Under the pieces are notes generated by a model. That model had not been told where the DNA came from, ran no database searches, and was given only the letters and a program-made list of their open reading frames with translations. From contig JALSPX010000218.1 in assembly GCA_026985755.1 (NCBI GenBank), positions 1 to 8,422 on the forward strand: DNA of 8,422 bases. The letters run 5' to 3'. Every line of letters begins with the position of its first letter. The stretch's first letter is position 1. The DNA is from Sulfurovum sp. (GTDB taxonomy: Bacteria > Campylobacterota > Campylobacteria > Campylobacterales > Sulfurovaceae). Position numbers and translations under genes: made by a program. This document shows, piece by piece, positions 1-6,806 of this stretch.

Positions 1-625
1 CTAAACTCAGTTTATACTTCTCTTTAAAACGAGAATTTTCTATATCTACATTTTCTCTTAATTTTTGCATAGCATTTTTTCTAAAATCACTTGTAATTGG
101 ACCTGTATTCAACAGTATAGGATAAATATTTGTATCTTTCAATTCTAGTCTCAAAGTATCTGTGAGTCCTTCTATCGCATACTTACTTGCATTATATGCC
201 CCTCTCCCCGCTAATGAGACGATGCCAAGTACAGAAGAGTGTTGGATAATTTTTCCAGACCCTTGTTGAAGCATAATGGGTAAAATCTGTCTAGTACATT
301 CATGTAGCCCAAATACGTTGGTTTCAAACTGTTCTCTAAGAACAGATGTACGTATATCCTCTAGCATACCTGCCTGTCCGAAGCCTGCGTTATTAAACCA
401 CACATCAATCTTATCCTCTTTTTGTATCACATACTCTATGACACTGTGAATCTGAGTGGCATCTCTTACATCTAATTGTAAAGCATCAAAACCTAAATTT
501 TTGAGCATCTCTACATCTTCTATTTTTCTAGCTGTAGGATAAACAGTAATAAAACGTTTTTTTAAATAGAGAGCCGTCTCTAGCCCTATGCCTGTAGAAC
601 ATCCTGTAATCACGATGGTTGTCAT
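1..625 (-). CDS. Short-chain dehydrogenase/reductase, YbbO-like (3' end cut off by window)
   Basis: Probable cytosolic NAD(P)(H)-dependent oxidoreductase of the classical SDR family; 208 residues are visible and the C-terminus lies outside the window. Visible motifs are the Rossmann dinucleotide loop TGCSTGIG (residues 7-14), NNAG (78-81), and a complete catalytic tetrad: N103, S131, Y144 and K148 within YNASK. The segment after the active site reads TGPI where most members have PGPI. The overall pattern, including the SSVLG, GRGAY and ARK segments, resembles E. coli YbbO, an aldehyde reductase of about 270 residues, so roughly 60 residues are missing. The basic ARK segment after the second strand is compatible with NADP preference (inference). 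The ATG at 625 has a good ribosome site (AAGGAA, five bases away) and lies one base after the bioV stop, so the two are co-transcribed. A role as a ketoacyl or aldehyde reductase beside biotin synthesis is possible but unproven; the substrate is unknown. Confidence 0.9.
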   Translation of the reverse strand, partial: MTTIVITGCSTGIGLETALYLKKRFITVYPTARKIEDVEMLKNLGFDALQLDVRDATQIHSVIEYVIQKEDKIDVWFNNAGFGQAGMLEDIRTSVLREQFETNVFGLHECTRQILPIMLQQGSGKIIQHSSVLGIVSLAGRGAYNASKYAIEGLTDTLRLELKDTNIYPILLNTGPITSDFRKNAMQKLRENVDIENSRFKEKYKLSL

Positions 626-626
626 G

Positions 627-1136
627 TTAATTCCTTAGTAGATGACCTGCATCTTTTAGTATATAGTTGGTAGTATGGGTGAAAAATGTTTGGGCTTGGT
701 CACACTGAACAATCTTGTCTTTTTGACCTAGAAACACTTCTATTGTTACCCCTCTCTTTAAGAGTCCATCTATTTTTTCTCTTTGCCACTCATAGCTCAA
801 TAGACTCTCTAGCTCCTCTACAGTACCTATAGTTAGATAAGGGCTGATATCCAAAGTACTTGGATAGGAAACATTTTTTAAAAACTGTGAGACATACGCC
901 TCTTTGTCTGATTCAAAATATCGTAATTGTGCACGGATAAAACTAGGCTTTTGAGTCTGAAAAAATGCAGGAGAGAGAAGAATCAGTCTATCTATCCTAT
1001 CGGATGTATGCAGTGTATACTCCAAGGCTTTTTGGGCACCATACGAAAATCCTGCTACACAATAGCTAGAATAATACAAATACTCAGAGAAAAGTATCTC
1101 TTCATCTTTGAGGGAAAAGCCACTAAAATATTTCAC
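627..1136 (-). CDS. bioV: BioV-type pimeloyl-ACP methyl ester carboxylesterase (biotin synthesis)
   Basis: Small alpha/beta-hydrolase expected to remove the methyl ester from pimeloyl-ACP methyl ester, closing the BioC-initiated pimelate pathway and giving pimeloyl-ACP for BioF. The translated product has 169 residues, close to Helicobacter BioV (about 170). It shares, from memory, the N-terminal (M)xxFSGF stretch, the nucleophile elbow GFSYG (29-33, Ser31), the segment GVTIEVFLGQKD with Asp140, and a terminal AGHLL with His165, so the Ser-Asp-His triad is intact. I chose GTG at 1136. It aligns with the Helicobacter start and has AAAGAG seven bases upstream, whereas the ATG at 1181 would add 15 residues that the Helicobacter protein lacks. 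The gene overlaps the end of the FtsH-like gene by 14 nt and its stop is one base from the reductase start. The other bio genes are not in the window. Confidence 0.87.
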   Translation of the reverse strand: MKYFSGFSLKDEEILFSEYLYYSSYCVAGFSYGAQKALEYTLHTSDRIDRLILLSPAFFQTQKPSFIRAQLRYFESDKEAYVSQFLKNVSYPSTLDISPYLTIGTVEELESLLSYEWQREKIDGLLKRGVTIEVFLGQKDKIVQCDQAQTFFTHTTNYILKDAGHLLRN

Positions 1137-2796
1137 GTAGAATCTCTTTACATGTATCATGGGTAATATTTTCATGAGCAAGTAAATATTTTGACACTTT
1201 GTCTATAGCAACATCTAAAGTTTTAAGTAGTTGTGTTATTTCTGAAACAGACTTCATAAAAAGTGCTTTTTCTTCTTCGGGAGTAACTATAAAATTTTCA
1301 CTCATAGCATAGGTATAAATGAGAGTATGTACAAGTTCTTTAGCCACTTGAATATCACTGCTTGCATTCGTAAATTGTTCATTATAATGTAGTTTCGTAG
1401 CAATACTACCAGAGAGATAAAATTTAATTTTATTGATAAGTTTAGAGCGTGGTACGATTTCATGTTCTTGATTTACAAGCAGTGTATTGACGATACCAAT
1501 TTTATCAAATTCAATATCCAACCATGTGGCTACAACTGCTTTTGAGGCTTGATAAACTGCCTGTATCTCACGCTCTTTTTCTGTAAATGATAAAATTTTG
1601 CGTTTGCCCAAAATGACTTTTTCTTTTACTGCTTCAAAATCTGAAGTTTCAACCTCTTTTCTTCCTGCTCTCATAGCAAATATTGCTGCTTCATTTGTAA
1701 GCGTGTCCAATGCAGCAGCATTAAAACCTACAGTCATACGAGCGACTTGCAAAATATCTACATTATTTGGTTTTTTCTCCAGATAAAGCTCTAATGTCTT
1801 AACCCTATCTGACAAATCCGGTAAAGAGATATGTATACGCCTATCAAAACGCCCTGCACGTAATAGTGCCTCATCAAGCACATCTATTTTATTGGTTGCG
1901 CCAATCACTATAACACCAGAACTCTCTTCAAAACCATCCATCTCAACAAGAAGTTGATTTAGGGTTGCCTCTCTCTCATCATTTCTAAACTCACCACGAC
2001 TTTTGCCTACTGCATCAATCTCATCTATAAAAATAATACTAGGTGCCATCTGTTTCGCTTTTTTGAAAAGTTCTGAAACACGTTTAGCACCCATACCTAC
2101 ATAAATATGGACAAAACTTGCACCAGACTGATAAAAAAATGGTACATCTGCTTCTCCTGCTACAGCTTTAGATATAAGTGTTTTTCCTACACCTGGAGGC
2201 CCCACAAGTAACACACCTTTAGGCAATCGTATATCTAGTTTTTTATATTTTTGAGGATCTTTTAAAAAATCAATAATCTCTTCAAGTTCATCTTTTACAT
2301 CTGTTATTCCTGCCACATCTTCAAAAGTCACATGAGAAGTAAGTGCCTGAATAGGTTCATAATTCTCTGACTCATGCATATTGCTGCTTGCACGTATTTG
2401 CTTAAGTTGTTGTACCCTATTCTGTTTCAATATTGTAAACATAAACCATAGGGTAGCTAAAAGGATAACAAATAAAAATATATCATAGATATAAGGATTT
2501 TCCTCTTTTACCTCTACAGGATATTTACTAAAAAAAGCCTCTGTATTGATAGCATCTTTATAAATTTTATATCTTGTTTTATCTGTTTGTATACGTACAT
2601 ATTGACCATCAATAATTAGTTTTTTAATTTTATCTTTAGTAAAAAGTGTATTGGCTTGCTTATGTGTTATTAATGTATCAGTATCTCTTAGTAGCGTAAA
2701 GAGCAATAACCCAAGTAAAACGACTAATAGCGTTACAATAATTTTCATATTATTTACACTAAGCTGAGATTTATAAAGTTGCTGAATTCTTTTCAT
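1123..2796 (-). CDS. FtsH-like membrane AAA+ ATPase with degenerate M41 peptidase domain
   Basis: A 557-residue inner-membrane AAA+ protein of the FtsH family. Layout: membrane segment about 19-36, periplasmic part of roughly 65 residues, second membrane segment about 103-123, AAA+ module about 155-395, M41-like region about 405-555. The ATPase looks functional: Walker A GPPGVGKT (199-206), Walker B IIFIDEID (254-261), pore loop FVHIYVG (aromatic Tyr232), and second region of homology ending LLRAGRFDRR with both arginine fingers (R313, R316). The zinc motif HEAGH is replaced by YQASK (415-419), so both histidines and the catalytic glutamate are lost, although Asp481, at the position of the third zinc ligand, remains. 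I infer an unfoldase or membrane-protein remodeller without proteolysis. It appears to correspond to the second FtsH homologue of H. pylori (HP0286, from memory). The start has a near-consensus GGAGGT five bases away, inside the mtaB end (26-nt overlap). Confidence 0.9.
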   Translation of the reverse strand: MKRIQQLYKSQLSVNNMKIIVTLLVVLLGLLLFTLLRDTDTLITHKQANTLFTKDKIKKLIIDGQYVRIQTDKTRYKIYKDAINTEAFFSKYPVEVKEENPYIYDIFLFVILLATLWFMFTILKQNRVQQLKQIRASSNMHESENYEPIQALTSHVTFEDVAGITDVKDELEEIIDFLKDPQKYKKLDIRLPKGVLLVGPPGVGKTLISKAVAGEADVPFFYQSGASFVHIYVGMGAKRVSELFKKAKQMAPSIIFIDEIDAVGKSRGEFRNDEREATLNQLLVEMDGFEESSGVIVIGATNKIDVLDEALLRAGRFDRRIHISLPDLSDRVKTLELYLEKKPNNVDILQVARMTVGFNAAALDTLTNEAAIFAMRAGRKEVETSDFEAVKEKVILGKRKILSFTEKEREIQAVYQASKAVVATWLDIEFDKIGIVNTLLVNQEHEIVPRSKLINKIKFYLSGSIATKLHYNEQFTNASSDIQVAKELVHTLIYTYAMSENFIVTPEEEKALFMKSVSEITQLLKTLDVAIDKVSKYLLAHENITHDTCKEILREIF

Positions 2797-4018
2797 GATT
2801 TACCTCCACATGATTAAGTAAGACCCAGTTGGCACTTAAGTCCTCGTTACTTTGTACCTCAATTTTATTGAAATATTGATCAAAACCATGATAAATTCCT
2901 TCCTTACCGTTCTCTAGTAAGACTTCTAAATTTGTGTTGTGTTCTCGTCTAAAGGCATAATTTTTTGCTTTAATAATAGCAGTGAGTTCTTTATGACGCT
3001 CTTTTGCGATATTACCTCTAATTTCGGGTTTCATGGATATAGAGGCAGTATTGTCACGCTTGGAGTAGGAAAAAGCATGCACATGGGTTAGTGGCAGTTC
3101 TTTGATACGAGATATCGCTTCAAGCCACTCTTGCTCTGTCTCTCCAGGATGTCCCACAATAAAATCTGTACCTAAAGCATAGCCTTTTGATGCAATTTTA
3201 TCAAAAAGTATCTTGTCAGATTTGTAGTCATTACGTCTATTCATTAGCTTTAACATCTTGTCAGATGTATGTTGTAATGCAATGTGCATCTGCTTTGCCA
3301 TCCATGGTTCACCTAAAAGTTCAAGCATCTCATCATCTATTTGTATAGGCTCTAAGCTTCCTATACGTATACGTCGTACACCTCTAATATTACTCATTTT
3401 TTTAAGTAACTTTGCCATAGAAGTGTTGTGGTCTTGTCCATATGAACCTACATTGGTTCCTGTCAAGATGAATTCACCAAAACCGTTCGAAGCTAGTTTA
3501 CTTATCTGCTCTAAAATAGTCTCTTCTTTATGTGAACGTGCTGCACCACGTACTTGAGGGATAATACAGTATGAACAGGCAAAGTCGCAGCCCTCTTGTA
3601 TCTTGATAAATGCCCTACTTTTACCGACAAACTCCTCTACTATAGTAGTGTCAATATGTTCCAAATCCCCTATCTGATAAAAAGGTTTTTCATTTTTAAG
3701 GACAGTATTAATGTTCTCTTTTTCTGAGTGTCCTATAACACCGAAAACCTTTTTGTCCGCAAAAAGACTCTCTCCTTTAGAATGAGAGCCACACCCTGCA
3801 AGTATCACTTTGGCATCAGGGTTTTTACGTTTTATTGAGGAGATATAGTTACGCACGGATGAGTCTGCACCATTGGTCACCGTACAAGAGTTCACTACGA
3901 TATAATCAGAGTTTAATTCATCATCTGTAAGTTCATAATCTTTAAGTTTGGATATCATCACTTGTGTGTCAAACTGGTTGGTACGACACCCAAAAGTTTT
4001 AAAATAGACTTTTTGCAT
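2771..4018 (-). CDS. mtaB: tRNA (N6-threonylcarbamoyladenosine-37) methylthiotransferase MtaB
   Basis: Radical-SAM methylthiotransferase that adds a 2-methylthio group to t6A at position 37 of ANN-decoding tRNAs. The product has 415 residues. The N-terminal UPF0004 domain carries the three auxiliary-cluster cysteines C11 (FGCRTNQ), C45 (NSCTVT) and C76 (AGCGSH). The radical-SAM domain has CDFACSYC with C144, C148 and C151, and DFIVGHPGETE (285-295) matches the family's conserved segment. Residues about 361-406 are a short TRAM-like RNA-binding tail. Assignment to MtaB rather than MiaB or RimO rests on overall sequence character (FKTFGCRTNQ start, GCDFACSYCIIP), so subfamily certainty is lower than family certainty. 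I start at the ATG at 4018, one base after the mscS stop. The 31 extra residues possible upstream (from 4111) lie inside the mscS coding sequence and precede the conserved QKVYFKTFGC strand. Its ribosome site is weak, which suggests translational coupling to mscS. Confidence 0.93.
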   Translation of the reverse strand: MQKVYFKTFGCRTNQFDTQVMISKLKDYELTDDELNSDYIVVNSCTVTNGADSSVRNYISSIKRKNPDAKVILAGCGSHSKGESLFADKKVFGVIGHSEKENINTVLKNEKPFYQIGDLEHIDTTIVEEFVGKSRAFIKIQEGCDFACSYCIIPQVRGAARSHKEETILEQISKLASNGFGEFILTGTNVGSYGQDHNTSMAKLLKKMSNIRGVRRIRIGSLEPIQIDDEMLELLGEPWMAKQMHIALQHTSDKMLKLMNRRNDYKSDKILFDKIASKGYALGTDFIVGHPGETEQEWLEAISRIKELPLTHVHAFSYSKRDNTASISMKPEIRGNIAKERHKELTAIIKAKNYAFRREHNTNLEVLLENGKEGIYHGFDQYFNKIEVQSNEDLSANWVLLNHVEVNHEKNSATL

Positions 4019-4019
4019 A

Positions 4020-5657
4020 TTATAGGTCACTTTCTTCAAATAGACCATCATCCATATATTTTGGTTTACGTACATCTTTATCGACATAGATAGACTGTGT
4101 AGGGAAAGCAAGATTCACACGCTCTTCTGCATTTATTCTTTTAATAATTTCTGCAGATATAGTACTTCTTAATGTTAATGTTGCATAAGAGTTGGTCAAA
4201 TACCATGCTGAAATCTTCATCCCATATGGTTCAATAAGCGTTAAAATACGTGGTTCGACGTTGGTATTTTTCATATGATATTGGCTTCTAAGTTTATTGA
4301 GTTGCTTTCGTGTGATATCCGTATATCCTTTAGAATATTTTTTTGTTACCTCTTTCGCAATAGAAGCTGCCTTTTGAATATCTGAATCAAACGTAATCAT
4401 AAAGTCAATACCATCCCAAACCGTTTTTAAACCAGCATGTGAGTAATTGGCAATCATGTCTGTAAATATAAAATTGTTCGGAATAAAAATAATACGACCT
4501 GCTCTACGATTATGCATGTATGCAGTTAGTGTAACATCTTCGTGTAGTGTCATACGCAACATAGAAATATCGACAATATCACCTATATATTCTATATCTC
4601 CTCTTTGAAATTTAACTCTATCTCCTACATGTATAGTACCACCAAGTACGATAGTAAACCATCCCATCAACGACATAAACCAGTCTTTCATCGCAATGGC
4701 AATACCTGCTGAAGCAAACCCCAAAATAGTTACAAGGTAAGAAACATTTTCTATATAGGCAAGAAGTAGCGTAAGTAATGTGACTATAATAAAAGTAATA
4801 TTAAGTGCTTTATTGATAGTATAGAATCTATCATTATCTGACATATATTTACGTACTAAATATTTAATCAAAAAAAGTAATAAAATAAAGAAAAGTATCA
4901 CAGCACCGATGGTAAATGCTTTACTCATCTCTCGTTTAATAGCATTTCTAAGATTTAATTTAATTTCATCAATTTTTTTTGTATAAACATTATTTGTAGT
5001 ATCAAATATATCAATAACTGGTTCAAAAGCTTTAATTTGCGATTGATTTACTTTATACTCTTCTACAAATTTCTTTGAATCTGGATTAATTTCTATCAGT
5101 TGTTTAAGAAGTGCTTCTTTTTCTCTAAGTTTTGACATAAGGCTCTTTAATGAGTTGTAACGTAAAATATACGCTTCTTGGTCAGAATTGAGCTTTTTTT
5201 GATAGGACAATGCTCCAATAACGGCAAAAGGATTACCTACCACTGGGACATCATCTATACTAGGAGGTGTGAGAAATTTTTTAAATGGATCTTTCTCATA
5301 CTCTTTTAAAAGTTGAAGTTTCCCCCTAAGTATATTTTTTTTCTCTTTCTTGTTTTCTAATATTTTTTTTTGTTTTTTTGTCAATCTTTTCTTTTTTTCT
5401 AATTGAACAATCTCAGCATCCAAAAGCTTATAGTGTTTTTTCAATTCTTTATAGGTATGGTAATTGCTATATATTTTTGACCAAATATTATCTTGAAGTA
5501 ATGCTTTATCCAATACTGATTTTTGAATAAGAAGAGCATTTATTTTAGCATTATCCTGAGGTGACATTTTCTTCGGCATTGAAGCATTAGCATCTGTTTG
5601 GGCTAGCGTTAATGAGGTAACAAACAATACAATAAAAAATAAAAATTTTATGTGCAT
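4020..5657 (-). CDS. MscS-family mechanosensitive ion channel with signal peptide and periplasmic coiled coil
   Basis: Inner-membrane channel of the MscS superfamily, 545 residues, expected to gate under membrane tension and release solutes or ions. Residues 1-20 form a cleavable-looking signal peptide (hydrophobic FLFFIVLFVTSLTLA, then Q). Residues about 35-240 are a charged, largely helical periplasmic region, very Lys-rich at 87-112. Membrane segments follow at about 247-268, 283-301 and 306-335; the last is the pore-lining TM3 type (GFASAGIAIAMKDW). The soluble MscS beta domain is at about 338-405 with VGDRVKF, a GDIVDISMLRMT strand and the typical IPNNFIF. A C-terminal alpha/beta region runs to 545. 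It is longer than E. coli MscS (286 residues) because of the N-terminal extension. Start ATG 5657 has GGAGAA five bases upstream and overlaps the aroB end by 10 nt. The coding sequence for the Lys-rich region contains several A7-A9 runs. Confidence 0.92.
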   Translation of the reverse strand: MHIKFLFFIVLFVTSLTLAQTDANASMPKKMSPQDNAKINALLIQKSVLDKALLQDNIWSKIYSNYHTYKELKKHYKLLDAEIVQLEKKKRLTKKQKKILENKKEKKNILRGKLQLLKEYEKDPFKKFLTPPSIDDVPVVGNPFAVIGALSYQKKLNSDQEAYILRYNSLKSLMSKLREKEALLKQLIEINPDSKKFVEEYKVNQSQIKAFEPVIDIFDTTNNVYTKKIDEIKLNLRNAIKREMSKAFTIGAVILFFILLLFLIKYLVRKYMSDNDRFYTINKALNITFIIVTLLTLLLAYIENVSYLVTILGFASAGIAIAMKDWFMSLMGWFTIVLGGTIHVGDRVKFQRGDIEYIGDIVDISMLRMTLHEDVTLTAYMHNRRAGRIIFIPNNFIFTDMIANYSHAGLKTVWDGIDFMITFDSDIQKAASIAKEVTKKYSKGYTDITRKQLNKLRSQYHMKNTNVEPRILTLIEPYGMKISAWYLTNSYATLTLRSTISAEIIKRINAEERVNLAFPTQSIYVDKDVRKPKYMDDGLFEESDL

Positions 5658-6706
5658 GCTATTTCTCCAAAATTACTCAGTACTTTTTTGACAATATCTT
5701 CCTTAATGTCTGAAACAATTTTATAATTGCCAAGTCCTTGAGGTAATATAAATTTAATACTTCCTTTAGCTGATTTTTTATCTAAAAAAAAGTGCTCATA
5801 AAAAGCATCAATATCTTTAATATCATAAGATGTTGGCAAAGAAGATTTCTCCAAAAGCTGTTTCACTGCATCTGCTTCCACATGCGTCAACATACCTAGT
5901 TCTACTGCGAGTGCATTTGCCATCACCATGCCTATGGCAACCGCCTCTCCATGCAGATATGTAGTATAGTTCGTTTCATTTTCTATCACATGCCCAAATG
6001 TATGTCCATAATTAAGTACTGCACGAATCCCTGCTTCTTTTTCATCTTGATTGACTACCCATGCTTTGAGTTCTACAGATCGGCGTATCATCTCTTTGAT
6101 AGTACGCATCTCATTAAGATCAGCATTTTCTAAATAGTTAAAAAAATCTTTGTTAAACATAACAGCCATCTTGATGACTTCAGCAACACCTGCAGAAAAT
6201 TCTCTCGGAGGAAGTGTGCTTAGGAATGTTGGATCAATATATACAGCTTTAGGCTGATAAAATGCACCTATTAAGTTTTTTCCATATTTATTATTGACAC
6301 CTGTCTTTCCCCCTACACTAGCATCTACCTGACTAAGCAATGTGGTAGGTATTTGAATAAAATCTATACCTCTTTGATAGAGAGATGCAGCAAAGCCAGT
6401 CATATCTCCAATGACACCTCCACCAAAAGCAATCATAAGAGATTTTCTGTCCAACTTATATTCAAAACATGCATTTAAAATATCTTCAATGGTTTGAAGT
6501 GTTTTATAACTTTCACCATCTGGTATAGTGATAATATCTACTCTATTTGCTGATATAGATGAAAGAAGTTTTTCAAGATGATATCCAGATACAGTGGGAT
6601 TAGTAACCACAACAACATTGGTATCAAACTCCAATTTAGGAAGTGTATCTATAGTAATATCATAGCAAATAGTGTTTTTATGTTTTAATTCTATTGAAAC
6701 AATCAT
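5648..6706 (-). CDS. aroB: 3-dehydroquinate synthase
   Basis: Cytosolic NAD+- and metal-dependent enzyme converting DAHP to 3-dehydroquinate, the second step of the shikimate pathway. The product has 352 residues, usual for the family. Seen in the sequence: the nucleotide-binding GGGVIGD (95-101), IPTTLLSQVDASVGGKTGVN (119-138), AEVIKMA with metal ligand E176, GHTFGH with H235 (ligand) and H239, and LHGEA with H252 (ligand). All expected active-site landmarks are present. The frame stays open upstream to a TTG at 6715, but I use the ATG at 6706. This gives MIVSIELK, which aligns with the usual first strand. An AAGG lies ten bases from the ATG but only two from the TTG. The gene follows a 100-bp gap after the RCK gene and overlaps the mscS start by 10 nt, so it probably opens the aroB-mscS-mtaB-ftsH-like-bioV-SDR run. 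Confidence 0.97.
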   Translation of the reverse strand: MIVSIELKHKNTICYDITIDTLPKLEFDTNVVVVTNPTVSGYHLEKLLSSISANRVDIITIPDGESYKTLQTIEDILNACFEYKLDRKSLMIAFGGGVIGDMTGFAASLYQRGIDFIQIPTTLLSQVDASVGGKTGVNNKYGKNLIGAFYQPKAVYIDPTFLSTLPPREFSAGVAEVIKMAVMFNKDFFNYLENADLNEMRTIKEMIRRSVELKAWVVNQDEKEAGIRAVLNYGHTFGHVIENETNYTTYLHGEAVAIGMVMANALAVELGMLTHVEADAVKQLLEKSSLPTSYDIKDIDAFYEHFFLDKKSAKGSIKFILPQGLGNYKIVSDIKEDIVKKVLSNFGEIACT

Positions 6707-6740
6707 CCTCAGCAAACCTTACAGAAAAATAAATTTATCT

Positions 6741-6746
6741 ATTTTA
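6741..6746 (-). promoter_or_regulatory. Candidate extended -10 element ahead of aroB
   Basis: On the minus strand the gap between the RCK gene and aroB contains TGTTAAAAT, a TAAAAT hexamer preceded by TGn as in extended -10 promoters. It would place a transcription start near 6734 and leave a leader of about 28 nt before the aroB ATG. No good -35 hexamer is visible, which is common for the main sigma factor in Campylobacterota. An A/T-rich stretch follows. This is inference from sequence pattern only. Confidence 0.33.
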
Positions 6747-6762
6747 ACACCATTGTGGTTAA
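6744..6762. promoter_or_regulatory. 19-bp imperfect dyad overlapping the candidate aroB promoter
   Basis: TTAACACCATTGTGGTTAA reads as an imperfect palindrome: seven of nine base pairs around the central T are symmetric (TTAAC.. arms plus an inner CA/TG). It overlaps the candidate -10 element and is the only strong dyad in the 100-bp gap 6707-6806. Its size and position fit an operator, but no regulator is identifiable and chance is not excluded. The rest of the gap is A/T-rich with no gene and no clear terminator. Confidence 0.3.
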
Positions 6763-6806
6763 TTCTCGTTGTAAGAGGACTGGATAAAATGTATGCCTTG
6801 ATATAT

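Noticed and set aside
927..1166. Plus-strand open frame of 79 codons opposite bioV and the FtsH-like end
   Set aside because: Lies opposite two well-supported genes, shows no recognisable domain and has no supporting context.
1598..1786. Plus-strand open frame of 62 codons opposite the FtsH-like ATPase
   Set aside because: Antisense to the conserved AAA/M41 coding region; composition explained by the opposite strand.
2746..2748. Internal ATG of the FtsH-like gene (Met17) as the true start
   Set aside because: The upstream ATG 2796 has a near-consensus GGAGGT at five bases; Met17 has no comparable ribosome site and would sit at the edge of the first membrane segment.
3258..3557. Plus-strand open frame of 99 codons opposite mtaB
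   Set aside because: Antisense to the radical-SAM domain of mtaB; no homology recognised.
4019..4111. Longer mtaB start at 4111 adding 31 residues
   Set aside because: The extension lies inside the mscS coding sequence and is not part of the family's N-terminus; ATG 4018 directly precedes the conserved QKVYFKTFGC.
5951..6133. Plus-strand open frame of 60 codons opposite aroB
   Set aside because: Antisense to aroB active-site coding sequence; no domain recognised.
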